This document shows positions 42,718 to 51,252 of a DNA stretch of 64,000 nucleotides, in pieces. Below the pieces are notes generated by a model. The model was not told the DNA's origin. It did not search any database and worked only from the letters and a program-made list of their open reading frames with translations. Origin of the DNA: Sphingomonas_B tabacisoli (GTDB taxonomy: Bacteria > Pseudomonadota > Alphaproteobacteria > Sphingomonadales > Sphingomonadaceae); the NCBI RefSeq assembly GCF_042678385.1, contig NZ_JBHUDY010000001.1, forward strand, positions 248,001 to 312,000, written 5' to 3'. A program made the translations under genes and the position numbers. Each line of letters opens with the position of its first letter. The stretch's first letter is position 1.

Positions 42718-43287
42718 GTGCGGCCGTTGATTGCGCTTCTCCTTGGGTCTCTGCTGATCGCGGGCTGCGATAGGCAAAGCGGCGGACAGCCGCAAGCGAA
42801 CGAGTCTGCCGCCGCTGTGCCGGAGGCGAAAGCGCCGGAGCTGACTGGCAAGCTCGACATATCGCAGCGCGGCAAGGCGATGCCCGCCGACAGCTTCCTC
42901 GATCCCGCAGGCAAGCCGGTGACGTTGGCGGCGTTCAAGGGCAAGCCGGTGCTCGTGAACCTCTGGGCGACCTGGTGCGGCCCGTGCGTGCGCGAAATGC
43001 CGACGCTGGACGGTATTGCCGCGCGCGCCGGCGACAAGCTCAAGGTCCTGACCGTCAGCCAGGACACGGCCAAGGTCGACATTGCGCCGACCTGGACGAA
43101 GGGCGGCTTTAAGCACCTCGAACGCTATCGCGACCCGGACAACAAGCTCGGCTTCGCGTTCAACACCGGCATGCTGCCGACGACCGTGCTCTACGACAAG
43201 GACGGCAAGGAAGTGTGGCGCGTCGTCGGCGGCATGGACTGGAACGGCCCCCGCGCCAACACACTGCTGGCGGAGTTTATTGGGTAG
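42718..43287 (+). CDS. TlpA-like thiol-disulfide oxidoreductase lipoprotein
   Basis: 189 residues: signal with lipobox LLIAGC (Cys17), a Gln/Ala-rich linker and a thioredoxin domain with active site NLWATWCGPCVREMPTL (WCGPC, about 84-88) and cis-Pro in TGMLPTTVLYDKDG (about 148). Predicted membrane-tethered periplasmic reductant for cytochrome c or other thiols. The start is GTG 42718-42720, six bases after GGAG. The SD sequences of this gene and argH lie within each other's leader region. Confidence 0.9.
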   Translation: MRPLIALLLGSLLIAGCDRQSGGQPQANESAAAVPEAKAPELTGKLDISQRGKAMPADSFLDPAGKPVTLAAFKGKPVLVNLWATWCGPCVREMPTLDGIAARAGDKLKVLTVSQDTAKVDIAPTWTKGGFKHLERYRDPDNKLGFAFNTGMLPTTVLYDKDGKEVWRVVGGMDWNGPRANTLLAEFIG

Positions 43288-43337
43288 TCGCGAAGCCGAC
43301 GACTAAATGTTCGCTTTGGGTGGGAAGCTGCCGCTCG

Positions 43338-43673
43338 CTATTCGTTGTCCCCGAGTAGGCGAAAGGTTCCCCCGGCTCGCTCAAGACGGCTTCCAACAGC
43401 GGCGTCGAGAAACGGCAGAATGTCGGGGTCGTAGTTCACGATGGTGTTCACATCGTAGACGCCATGCCGCTGACTATCCGACATGTATCCTGCGTCTTCA
43501 TCCCCTGCGAAAAATCGCCAGCCGCTATCCTGCTCATTGTGGGGCGTTTCGCGATACATGTAGCCGACCGGCTTACCATCGACGACGATGCGGTCCGTAG
43601 AAAGGCATCCACCTCGACCCAGCGCAACTGGCGCAACCTGTTCGCGCTTCAGTTTGAAAATCTTCCCCAGCAT
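43338..43673 (-). CDS. DUF2185 (Imm33-like) protein
   Basis: 111 residues matching DUF2185: GGCLSTDRIVVDGKPVGYMY (about 22-41), NEQDSGWRFFAGDEDAGYM (about 46-64) and YDVNTIVNYDPDILPFLD (about 73-90). Members occur alone or as predicted immunity proteins beside polymorphic toxins; no toxin gene is nearby, so this may be a solitary or metabolic member. ATG 43671-43673. A dispersed repeat core lies 58 bases upstream. Confidence 0.8.
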   Translation of the reverse strand: MLGKIFKLKREQVAPVALGRGGCLSTDRIVVDGKPVGYMYRETPHNEQDSGWRFFAGDEDAGYMSDSQRHGVYDVNTIVNYDPDILPFLDAAVGSRLERAGGTFRLLGDNE

Positions 43674-43730
43674 GTCTGCCTGCCCCTATCGTTCGTCTCA
43701 GGGAGACTAAGGGGTGCTCGGCAAAGTCCG

Positions 43731-43749
43731 CAATGGGTCGAAAGCAGAC
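43731..43749. repeat. Dispersed repeat core, copy 2
   Basis: Matches 9770-9788 at 18 of 19 positions. Here the wider context AAGTCCGC...GCAGACTT forms an imperfect inverted repeat. It sits in the 233-base gap 43674-43906 between DUF2185 and dapD, in which I see no gene. Confidence 0.6.
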
Positions 43750-43906
43750 TTTTCCGCTGTCCTACAGCTACCGGTCTTTGATACGGCCACCTCGCCCTCA
43801 CCGGCCACGTCTTTGAACCGTCGAGACATTGCGTCGAATCGTCCCGGAGATCGATCGGGCAAAGTGAACGAATGACGCGCGTTTCCCTTCACTTTGGGCC
43901 TGTGCT

Positions 43907-44755
43907 CTAGTCGCGGAGCAGCTCGTTGATGCCGGTCTTGGCGCGGGTCTGGGCGTCGACGCGCTTCACGATCACCGCGCAATAGAGCGACGGGCCGGGC
44001 GTGCCGTCGGGGAGCGGCTTGCCGGGAAGCGAGCCCGGCACGACGACTGCATAGGGCGGCACCTTCCCGACAAATACCTCGCCGGTCGCGCGGTCGACGA
44101 TCTTGGTCGAGGCGCCGAGGAACACGCCCATCGACAGCACTGCGCCTTCGCCAACGATCACGCCTTCGGCCACCTCGGAGCGTGCGCCGATAAAGGCGCC
44201 GTCTTCGATGATCACCGGACCGGCCTGCAGCGGCTCGAGCACGCCGCCAATGCCGGCGCCGCCCGAGATATGGACGTTCTTGCCGATCTGCGCGCAGCTT
44301 CCGACTGTCGCCCAAGTGTCGACCATCGTGCCCTCGCCCACATGGCCGCCGATATTGACGAAGCTCGGCATCAGCACCGCGCCCGGGGCGATATAGGCGC
44401 CGTGGCGGACGATCGCGCCGGGCACCGCGCGGAAGCCGGCCCTGCGGAAATCGGCCTCGCTCCAGCCGGAGAATTTGCTGGGCACCTTGTCCCACCAATG
44501 CGCGGTGCCGGGGCCGCCGGGGATCAGCTCCATGTCGTGCAGGCGGAAGGAGAGCAGCACCGCTTTTTTGAGCCACTGGTTGACGCGCCAGCCGCCCTGG
44601 CCATCGGGCTCGGCGACCCGCGCCTCGCCGCTGTCGAGCAGCTTCAGCGCTTCGGCGACGGCGGCGCGGGTTTCGCCCACGGTCTGCGTGCCGATCTTGT
44701 CGCGCGCTTCCCAGGCGGCTTCGATCGTGTCGGTCAGCGCGGCGCGGTCGGTCAT
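43907..44755 (-). CDS. dapD: 2,3,4,5-tetrahydropyridine-2,6-dicarboxylate N-succinyltransferase
   Basis: Succinyl-CoA-dependent step of lysine and diaminopimelate synthesis. 282 residues: helical N-terminal domain (LTDTIEAAWEARDKIGTQTV) and left-handed beta-helix (GAYIAPGAVLMPSFVNIGGH, about 128-147; GTMVDTWATVGSCAQIGKNV; GPVIIEDGAFIGARSEVAEG). GGGAGA before ATG 44753-44755. It overlaps the HAD gene upstream by ATGA. Confidence 0.96.
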   Translation of the reverse strand: MTDRAALTDTIEAAWEARDKIGTQTVGETRAAVAEALKLLDSGEARVAEPDGQGGWRVNQWLKKAVLLSFRLHDMELIPGGPGTAHWWDKVPSKFSGWSEADFRRAGFRAVPGAIVRHGAYIAPGAVLMPSFVNIGGHVGEGTMVDTWATVGSCAQIGKNVHISGGAGIGGVLEPLQAGPVIIEDGAFIGARSEVAEGVIVGEGAVLSMGVFLGASTKIVDRATGEVFVGKVPPYAVVVPGSLPGKPLPDGTPGPSLYCAVIVKRVDAQTRAKTGINELLRD

Positions 44756-45423
44756 CGTTCGTCTCCCATTATTTCGTGCAGCCAGGCGCCCAGGTCGGTC
44801 ACTTCGTAATCGACATAGGCGCGGTCGTCGGGCTCGCGGGCTTGTTCGGATCCGTTGTTCACCCACACGGTCGTCATGCCGATTGCCTTGGCGGGCTTCA
44901 GGTTTCGGGCCATGTCTTCGACGAACAGCGACTCGGGCGGCTGGATGTCGAACGCTTCGGCCATCGCGTGATAGGCGTCCGGGTGCGGCTTCGGAGTGTA
45001 GGCGCAGGCGTGAATGTCGTGAATGGCCTCGAAGCTCTCGCCAAGGCCCAGCCGGGCAAGCACGCGCCGGGCATAGGCCTCGTCGCCATTGGTGAAGATG
45101 AGCTTGCGCCCGGGCAGCCGGGCGACCGCCTCGACCAGCCTCTTGTCCTCGCTGAGCGCATCCATCTCGATGTCGTGGACGTAATCGAGAAAGGTGCGGG
45201 GCTCGACGCCGTGTTCCGCCATCAGGCCGGAGAGCGTGGTGCCGTGAGCGTGGAAATAATCCTTCTGCAGCGCCCGCGCCGCGGTCCAGTCGAGGCCGAG
45301 CAGGTCCTGGATGAAGGCCGTCATGCGCTGGTCGATCAGCCCGAACAGGTCCGCCGACGCCGGGTAGAGCGTGTTGTCCAGATCGAAGATCCAGTTGCGG
45401 ATGTGCGCCAGCGCGGGAAGCAT
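44752..45423 (-). CDS. HAD-family pyrimidine 5'-nucleotidase-like hydrolase
   Basis: 223 residues, HAD subfamily IA with motif I WIFDLDNTLYPAS (about 11-23; nucleophile Asp), motif II LIFTNGDEAYARR (about 109), Lys in TPKPHPDAYHA (about 144) and motif IV FVEDMARNLKPA (about 167). Closest in style to SDT1-type pyrimidine 5'-nucleotidases; substrate inferred. ATG 45421-45423; coupled to dapD by a 4-base overlap, an arrangement seen in other sphingomonads. Confidence 0.88.
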   Translation of the reverse strand: MLPALAHIRNWIFDLDNTLYPASADLFGLIDQRMTAFIQDLLGLDWTAARALQKDYFHAHGTTLSGLMAEHGVEPRTFLDYVHDIEMDALSEDKRLVEAVARLPGRKLIFTNGDEAYARRVLARLGLGESFEAIHDIHACAYTPKPHPDAYHAMAEAFDIQPPESLFVEDMARNLKPAKAIGMTTVWVNNGSEQAREPDDRAYVDYEVTDLGAWLHEIMGDER

Positions 45424-45533
45424 CGGGCGCGCCCTAGCGGCGCGAAAGCCGGGCGGCAATGCAAGGCCTCGTTAACCATAATGCAAGTCCTGACGCGTTA
45501 CCGCGAAGGGAATCGGGTCTGGGGTTTCGTCGT

Positions 45534-47831
45534 ATGAGTAAGCGTTTTGTCTCAGGGTCTTCGGCTCTGGTTCTCGGTTTGTTGATTCTGGGCGGCTGCG
45601 GCGGTGGAGGCGGCGTCAACACCGTGCCGACACCGACGCCGGCCCCCGCTCCGACACCCACACCTACCCCGACGCCGGTCCCCACGCCGACGCCCACACC
45701 CACACCGACACCGAGCGTCAATTTCCGCACCGCCGAATATATTCGCTCGAACGGGCTGGAGCCTTCGAACGCGGTCCCGGCTTACCAGGCCGGCGCGACC
45801 GGTCAGGGCGTAACGGCGGCGGTGATCGACAGCGGCGTCAATCCGAACAGCCCGGAATTCGCCGGCCGCATTTCGTCCTTGTCGCAGGATATCGCAGGCA
45901 GCCGCGGCGTCGGCGACGATGGCGGGCACGGCACCGCCGTTTCCGCCGTACTGCTCGCCGCCAAGAACGACCGCCAGATTCACGGTATGGCGTTCAACGC
46001 GACTCTGCTGTCGCTGCGGACCGATACGCCCGGAAGCTGCACCTCGAACGGGGATTGCTCGCACAGCGACAGCAACATCGCGCGCGCGCTCGACGTGGCG
46101 GTGACGGCTGGGGCGAAAGTCGCGAATATCTCGCTGGGTGGCGCCGGTGCGGACCCCACGTTGCGCAACGCGATTTCGCGCGCGACGGCTGCGGGCATGG
46201 TGATCGTGCTGTCCGCCGGCAACGATGCCGGAGCCAATCCAGACGACCTGGCATTGGTCGCGACCGATCCGATCGCGCGCGGTCAGATCATCGTCGCAGG
46301 CTCGTACGACGCGTCGAAGACGATCTCCAGCTTCACCAACCGCGCCGGCACTGCGGCGAACGTCTATATCACCGCGCTTGGCGAGAGCGTTCGTTCGTTC
46401 GATCAGAATGGCACGGCGTTCCTCTACAGCGGCACGTCCTTTTCCGCGCCTCTTGTGTCGGGTGCGATCGCCTTGCTGGCCCAGGCTTTCCCGAACTTGA
46501 CCGGCGCGCAGCTCGTGCAGTTGCTGCTCAACAGCGCCGACGATCTGGGGGCGGCGGGCACGGATGCCGTCTATGGCCGTGGCGGCCTGAACGTCGGCCG
46601 CGCCTTCGCTCCCCAAGGGGCGACGTCGCTGGCGGGAAGCCAAATCCCGGTTTCTCTTTCGGCGACAACGGCGAGCCTCTCTCCCGCGATGGGCGACGCC
46701 GTGCAGACCGGCATGGGCGCCGTGATCCTCGACGGCTTCAGCCGCGCCTATGCAGTCGATTTCGCGCGTGCGATCCACAATGCGCAGCCGCGCTCCAGCC
46801 TTGCCGGAACGCTTGGCCAGAGTTTCAGCAGCGCCAGTTTGAGCGCCGGCGGCACGACCGTCGCGGTGTCGATCGCCGATTCGCCGGACGGAAGCGCCGC
46901 GTTGCGGCGGCTGTCGCTGACCCGGGATGACGCGGTGCGCGCCCGCACCGCCGCGGGCATGATCGCCAGCCGCATCGATCCGAAGACCAGCATTGCGTTC
47001 GGCTTCGGCCAGAGCGGTAGCAGCGTCTCGGGCCAATTGAACGGCAGGTCCGAACCCGCTTTCCTCGTCGCCCGGGCGCCGGGTGATGCGCTCGGCTTCG
47101 ATCGCACGCGTCAGAGCGCCGCGTCGTTCCGGCGCAGCGTCGGCCGGCTCGGCCTGACCGCAGTGGCCGAAAGCGGCGAAGGGCTGCTCTATCAGGGTAC
47201 GCCCGGTGCTCGCGATCCGTATCTTCGCTCGCCCTATTCCTTGATGAGCCTGCAGGCCGATCGCCGTTTCGGCGCACTGAGCTTCAGCGGCGGCGTCACG
47301 CGATTGGACGAAAGTCGGAGCTTGCTCGGCGCGCATTTCGGGCCCTTGTTCGGCAGCGGCGGTTCGTCGAGCTGGTTCGGCGACATACGCGCCGACTGGA
47401 GCTTCGCGCCGGGCTGGTCCCTGTCGGCTGCGACGCGTCAGGGTTGGACGACGATGGCGCGCGGGGGAGCGCTCAGCGGAAACGCCACGGTCCGCAGCAC
47501 CGCCTACAGCCTGGATCTCGCAAAATCGGGCCTTTTCGAGCGCGGCGATCAATTCGGTCTGCGCATCGCTCAGCCGCTGCGGGTGGAAAGCGGCGGCCTT
47601 GGCCTGCGTCTGCCCGCAAGCTGGGATTGGCAGACCGGCGCCGTCACCTATGCCGACCAGCGCCTCAACCTCGCCCCGACCGGCCGCGAGATCGACATGG
47701 AAGCGAGCTATGCGCGGATGCTGTTCGGTGGGCGGATGGACACCAATTTGTTCTGGCGTCGCGACCCGGGCAACTTTGCCGCCGCGCCCGACGATATCGG
47801 CGCTGCGTTCCGCTGGCGGGTGGGTTTCTAG
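45534..47831 (+). CDS. S8 (subtilisin) serine protease lipoprotein with TP-repeat spacer and possible autotransporter-like C-terminus
   Basis: 765 residues: lipobox LLILGGC (Cys22) and a Gly run; a Thr-Pro repeat spacer (about 30-60); a subtilisin domain with Asp in AAVIDSGVNPN (about 96), His in GDDGGHGTAVSAVL (about 131) and Ser in LYSGTSFSAPLVSG (about 304); then a 400-residue C-terminal region with alternating strands (FGALSFSGGVTRLDES, SLSAATRQGWTTM) ending in FRWRVGF. The aromatic C-terminus suggests a beta-barrel. Likely a surface-exposed or self-cleaving protease. ATG 45534; no good SD visible. Confidence 0.85.
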   Translation: MSKRFVSGSSALVLGLLILGGCGGGGGVNTVPTPTPAPAPTPTPTPTPVPTPTPTPTPTPSVNFRTAEYIRSNGLEPSNAVPAYQAGATGQGVTAAVIDSGVNPNSPEFAGRISSLSQDIAGSRGVGDDGGHGTAVSAVLLAAKNDRQIHGMAFNATLLSLRTDTPGSCTSNGDCSHSDSNIARALDVAVTAGAKVANISLGGAGADPTLRNAISRATAAGMVIVLSAGNDAGANPDDLALVATDPIARGQIIVAGSYDASKTISSFTNRAGTAANVYITALGESVRSFDQNGTAFLYSGTSFSAPLVSGAIALLAQAFPNLTGAQLVQLLLNSADDLGAAGTDAVYGRGGLNVGRAFAPQGATSLAGSQIPVSLSATTASLSPAMGDAVQTGMGAVILDGFSRAYAVDFARAIHNAQPRSSLAGTLGQSFSSASLSAGGTTVAVSIADSPDGSAALRRLSLTRDDAVRARTAAGMIASRIDPKTSIAFGFGQSGSSVSGQLNGRSEPAFLVARAPGDALGFDRTRQSAASFRRSVGRLGLTAVAESGEGLLYQGTPGARDPYLRSPYSLMSLQADRRFGALSFSGGVTRLDESRSLLGAHFGPLFGSGGSSSWFGDIRADWSFAPGWSLSAATRQGWTTMARGGALSGNATVRSTAYSLDLAKSGLFERGDQFGLRIAQPLRVESGGLGLRLPASWDWQTGAVTYADQRLNLAPTGREIDMEASYARMLFGGRMDTNLFWRRDPGNFAAAPDDIGAAFRWRVGF

Positions 47832-48250
47832 CGCGCCGCCGGGCGAATCGCGACGAGCTCGATATCGAAGATCAGCGTCGCGTTCGGCGGAATGTCGCGC
47901 GACTGCATGGCGCTTGCCTGCGGGCCCATCGCGCGGCCGGGCGCGCCGTAGGCAAGATACGGCGGCAGCGTGACGCGCCAATGGTCGGCAGGACGCATCA
48001 GCAGCACGGCGGCCATGAAACCGGGGATCACGCGCTGCACCGGGAACGTGCTGACGCCCTTGCCGCCATCGGGCGAGGCGCTGAACACCTCGCCGTTGGT
48101 CAGTCGTCCGGTGTAATGGACGTCGACTTCATCGGTCCGGGTCGGGTGTGCACCCGAGGCGAGCCCGGATTGCAGCACCTGGTAGCTGATGCCGGGCAGC
48201 ACGACCGGCTTGGGCGCGGCGGCTGCCAGCAGCAGGGCCGCGACGATCAA
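47828..48250 (-). CDS. FKBP-type peptidyl-prolyl cis-trans isomerase, exported
   Basis: 140 residues if started at TTG 48248-48250, which overlaps the sufA-like stop (TTGA) and has GAGAG nine bases upstream; it then opens with a signal peptide (IVAALLLAAAAPKP). A TTG nine codons earlier is possible. FKBP core: VDVHYTGRLTNGEVFSAS (about 40-57), VIPGFMAAVLLMRPADHWRV (about 74-93), LAYGAPGRAM and LIFDIELVAI near the end. Folding helper in the periplasm. Last gene of map-sufS-sufT-sufA-fkbp. Confidence 0.87.
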   Translation of the reverse strand: MIVAALLLAAAAPKPVVLPGISYQVLQSGLASGAHPTRTDEVDVHYTGRLTNGEVFSASPDGGKGVSTFPVQRVIPGFMAAVLLMRPADHWRVTLPPYLAYGAPGRAMGPQASAMQSRDIPPNATLIFDIELVAIRPAAR

Positions 48251-48597
48251 ACCGTGAAGCTCTCGCCGCAGCCGCAACTGCCCTTGGCGTTCGGGTTCTG
48301 GAATACGAACCCGGCGGTGAAGTCGTCTTCCACCCAGTCCATGACCGAGCCAATCAGATAGAGGATCGAGCCGCCGTCGACGAACAGGGTGCCCCCCGGC
48401 GTGTCGATCCGCTCGTCGAGCGGCTTCGCGTCGGTGACATAATCGACCGAATAGGCGAGGCCCGAACAGCCGCGCCGCGGCGTCGAAAGTTTCACGCCGA
48501 CGGCACCATCGGGTGCTTGCGCCATCAGCGAGGCGATCCGCGCTTCGGCGGCTGGCGTGAGATGCAGCGCTTGGGGGCGTTCCCGAACGGTGGCCAT
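48247..48597 (-). CDS. A-type iron-sulfur cluster carrier (SufA/ErpA/IscA family)
   Basis: 116 residues with the three cluster cysteines: RRGCSGLAYSVDYV (about 44) and KGSCGCGESF at the C-terminus. Accepts clusters from the SUF scaffold and passes them on. ATG 48595-48597 overlaps the sufT stop by one base (TGATG). SufA, ErpA and IscA cannot be told apart by sequence alone; the operon favours SufA. Confidence 0.92.
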   Translation of the reverse strand: MATVRERPQALHLTPAAEARIASLMAQAPDGAVGVKLSTPRRGCSGLAYSVDYVTDAKPLDERIDTPGGTLFVDGGSILYLIGSVMDWVEDDFTAGFVFQNPNAKGSCGCGESFTV

Positions 48598-49061
48598 CAC
48601 AGCATTCCCAGTTCGAGCTTTGCTTCGTCCGACATCTGCGCCGGATTCCAGGGCGGGTCCCAGACCAGGTTCACTTCCGCATCGCCGATCCCCGGCACGG
48701 CGCCGACCCGGAGCTCGACCTCGCCCGGCATCGACTCCGCGACCGGGCAGTGCGGCGTCGTCAGCGTCATCGTCACCAGGGCATGGCCGCCGTTGATCTC
48801 GACGCCGTAGATCAACCCCAGGTCGTAGATGTTGACCGGAATTTCGGGGTCGTAGATTTCCTTGAGCGCCGCGATCACCGCTTCATAGAGCTCGCCGCCG
48901 GGCTCTTCGCCTGATAGCTCCGACGGCTTCTCGCTCAGAAAGCCGGCGAGATAGTCCTTCTTGCGCTCCAATGTCTCGCGCGGTGCCTCTTCCACACGCG
49001 CCTTGGGCGGCGGAGCGACGCTCTCCACTTCTTCCACCCTGATGCGACTCTGCTCGTTCAT
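48597..49061 (-). CDS. sufT: SUF-system assembly protein of MIP18/DUF59 family (SufT-like)
   Basis: 154 residues: a charged N-terminal extension (VEEVESVAPPPKARVEEAP, about 9-27) and a DUF59 domain with EIYDPEIPVNIYDLGLIYGV (about 68-87), LTTPHCPVAESMPGEVE (conserved Cys, about 105) and VWDPPWNPAQMSDEAK near the end. Helps maturation of Fe-S proteins. Coupled to sufS (ATGA) and to the A-type carrier. Confidence 0.9.
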   Translation of the reverse strand: MNEQSRIRVEEVESVAPPPKARVEEAPRETLERKKDYLAGFLSEKPSELSGEEPGGELYEAVIAALKEIYDPEIPVNIYDLGLIYGVEINGGHALVTMTLTTPHCPVAESMPGEVELRVGAVPGIGDAEVNLVWDPPWNPAQMSDEAKLELGML

Positions 49062-50272
49062 CCGAAAATCCTCGTCACGCGCTCCACTCCGCGCGCCAGC
49101 GCCTCGACGTCCGCGGCGCTGTTGTGAACGCCAAAGCTTGCCCGGGCCGTCGCCGGCACCCCCAGCGCGTCCATCAGCGGCTGCGCGCAATGGTGGCCGG
49201 CGCGGATCGCGACCTGTTCCTCGTCCAATATGGTGCCGATGTCGTGCGGATGCACCCCTTCGACGGCAAAGCTGACGATGCCGGCCGAATCCTCGGGTCC
49301 GAACAGCCGCACCGAGTTGATCGCGCCCAGCCGTTCGCGTGAGAGCTTCACCAGCGCGGTCTCATGCGCGTGGATCGCGTCCAGCCCGATGGCGTCGACA
49401 TAGTCGATAGCGGCGTGGAGCCCGAGCGCACCGACGATGTGCGGCGTCCCCGCCTCGAACCGCGCCGGCGGCGGTGCATAGGTGGTGCGCGCGAACGTCA
49501 CCCGGTCGATCATCGCGCCGCCGCCCTGCCAAGGGGGCATCGCGTCGAGGATCTCGCCCTTGGCCCAGAGTACGCCGAAACCGGTCGGCCCATAAAGCTT
49601 GTGCGCCGAAAAGACGTAGAAGTCACAGTCGAGCGCGGCGACGTCGACCGCCATGCGCGGAACCGCCTGGCAGCCGTCGAGCAGCAATTTCGCGCCGACC
49701 CGATGCGCCATCGCCGCGGCGCGCTTCGCGTCGAGCACCGATCCAAGTACGTTCGAGACATGCGCGAGCGCGACAAGCTTGTGCCGCTCGGTCAGCATCG
49801 CGTCGGCCGCGTCGAGATCGATCCGTCCGTCCGCCGTCAGGGGCGCGACATCGATCTCGATGCCGGTGCGGTCGCGCAGCAACTGCCACGGCACGATGTT
49901 CGAATGATGCTCGAGCTGGCTAAGCAGGATGCGGTCGCCGGCCTTGAGCTGCGATCCACCCCAGCTATCGGCGACCAGGTTGATGCCCTCGGTCGCGCCG
50001 CGCACGAACACCACTTCATCGGCAGAGGCCGCGCCCATGAACCGCGCCACGCGCTTGCGCGCCGCCTCATAGGCCAGCGTCATGTCGGCGGAACGCTGAT
50101 ACACGCCGCGATGCACGGTCGCGTAGGTGGTATCGTAACCGCGTGTGATTGCGTCGATCACCGCCTGCGGCTTCTGCGCGGTCGCGGCGGTGTCGAGATA
50201 GGCCCAGCCCGCCGGAATGGCGGGAAAGTCGGCGACGCGGTCGAGCGGGCGGGAATCCAGCAGCGTCGCCAT
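49058..50272 (-). CDS. sufS: Cysteine desulfurase SufS
   Basis: PLP enzyme that takes sulfur from cysteine for Fe-S assembly. 404 residues. PLP lysine in DFYVFSAHKLYGPTGFGVLW (about 222-230), catalytic cysteine in AIRAGHHCAQPLMDALG (about 362), LEHHSNIVPWQLL (about 121) and TVHRGVYQRSADMT (about 52). The stop overlaps the sufT start; ATG 50270-50272 overlaps the map stop by one base. sufB, sufC and sufD are not in the window. Confidence 0.95.
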   Translation of the reverse strand: MATLLDSRPLDRVADFPAIPAGWAYLDTAATAQKPQAVIDAITRGYDTTYATVHRGVYQRSADMTLAYEAARKRVARFMGAASADEVVFVRGATEGINLVADSWGGSQLKAGDRILLSQLEHHSNIVPWQLLRDRTGIEIDVAPLTADGRIDLDAADAMLTERHKLVALAHVSNVLGSVLDAKRAAAMAHRVGAKLLLDGCQAVPRMAVDVAALDCDFYVFSAHKLYGPTGFGVLWAKGEILDAMPPWQGGGAMIDRVTFARTTYAPPPARFEAGTPHIVGALGLHAAIDYVDAIGLDAIHAHETALVKLSRERLGAINSVRLFGPEDSAGIVSFAVEGVHPHDIGTILDEEQVAIRAGHHCAQPLMDALGVPATARASFGVHNSAADVEALARGVERVTRIFG

Positions 50273-51075
50273 CAGCGTCCGGCAGCGCTCAGCGTGAAGA
50301 TCTCGTGACCGGTCTCCGTGATCCCGATCGAATGTTCGTATTGGGCGGAGAGCGAGCGGTCGCGCGTCACTGCCGTCCAGCCGTCTTCCAGTACCTTGCA
50401 ATCGGGGCGGCCGATATTGATCATCGGCTCGATCGTGAAGAACATGCCCGGCTTCAGCTCGGGACCCGTGCCCGGGCGGCCGGCATGGACGACTTCCGGT
50501 GCGTCATGGAACAGTCGGCCAAGCCCGTGGCCGCAGAAATCGCGCACCACGCCATAGCGGTGCTTTTCGGCAAAGGACTGGATTGCGTGCGCGATGTCGC
50601 CGAGCCGGTTGCCGGGCTTCGCCTGCTCGATGCCGCGCATCATCGCTTCGTAGGTGACTTCGACCAGCCGCTTCGCTTTCACGCCGACATTGCCGATCAA
50701 ATACATGCGGCTGGTGTCGCCGTGCCAACCGCCGAGCAGCGGCGTCACGTCGACATTCACGATGTCGCCGTCCTTGAACGTGCGCTCCGACGGGATGCCG
50801 TGACAGACGACATGGTTGATCGAGATGCAGCAGCTATGGGCATAGCCGCGATAGCCGAGCGTCGCCGGCACCGCGCCGGCCCGCAGCATGTGCTCGCGCA
50901 CCATGTCATCGATCGCCTCGGTCGAAACACCGGGCACCATGTGCGGCTCGATCGCATCGAGGATTTCGGCCGCCAGCTTGCCCGCCTTGCGCATGCCTTC
51001 GAAGCCGTCAGGCCCGTGCAGCTTGATGGCGTTGGTGCGCGTCGAAGCGGAATCGGCGTCGATGTAGCTGGTCAT
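50272..51075 (-). CDS. map: Type I methionine aminopeptidase
   Basis: Removes N-terminal methionine co-translationally; 267 residues, dinuclear metal enzyme. Ligands: Asp in GDIVNVDVTPLLGGWHGD (about 108-125), His in GHGLGRLFHDAPEVVH (about 185), Glu in FFTIEPMINIGRP (about 218) and Glu in YEHSIGITETGHE (about 249). SCCISINHVVCHGIPS (about 81-96) is the substrate block. Unusually it heads sufS-sufT-sufA-fkbp with a TGATG junction. Confidence 0.95.
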   Translation of the reverse strand: MTSYIDADSASTRTNAIKLHGPDGFEGMRKAGKLAAEILDAIEPHMVPGVSTEAIDDMVREHMLRAGAVPATLGYRGYAHSCCISINHVVCHGIPSERTFKDGDIVNVDVTPLLGGWHGDTSRMYLIGNVGVKAKRLVEVTYEAMMRGIEQAKPGNRLGDIAHAIQSFAEKHRYGVVRDFCGHGLGRLFHDAPEVVHAGRPGTGPELKPGMFFTIEPMINIGRPDCKVLEDGWTAVTRDRSLSAQYEHSIGITETGHEIFTLSAAGR

Positions 51076-51134
51076 ACAGGCGATATAGTCGTTTGCCCGT
51101 TAACGACCAACCCAGCGGAGACTAGCTTTTCTAT

Positions 51135-51208
51135 TGGAGCGGGTAGCGGGAATCGAACCCGCGCGTTCAGCATGGGAAGCTGACAGGCTACCATTACATC
51201 ATACCCGC
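51135..51208 (-). tRNA. tRNA-Gly(CCC)
   Basis: 74 nt including encoded CCA. On the minus strand the acceptor stem GCGGGTA (51202-51208) pairs with TACCCGC (51139-51145); the D-arm contains AATGGTAG, the anticodon stem TCAGC/GCTGA encloses loop TTCCCAT giving anticodon CCC, and the T-arm is CGGGTTCGATTCCCG. Reads GGG. It is divergent from tilS, which begins within 45 bases of its 5' end. Confidence 0.95.
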
Positions 51209-51252
51209 CTGTGCAGTTGCGGTTGCCACAGCGCCCGGTGCAAGGTCAATCG

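Noticed and set aside
42702..43116. N-terminal extension of argH
   Set aside because: Overlaps the tlpA-like gene on the other strand and lacks homology to ArgH N-termini.
45552..47981. 809-codon open frame on the minus strand
   Set aside because: Antisense to the S8 protease, whose catalytic triad and signal are clear; Arg-rich shadow without recognisable domains.
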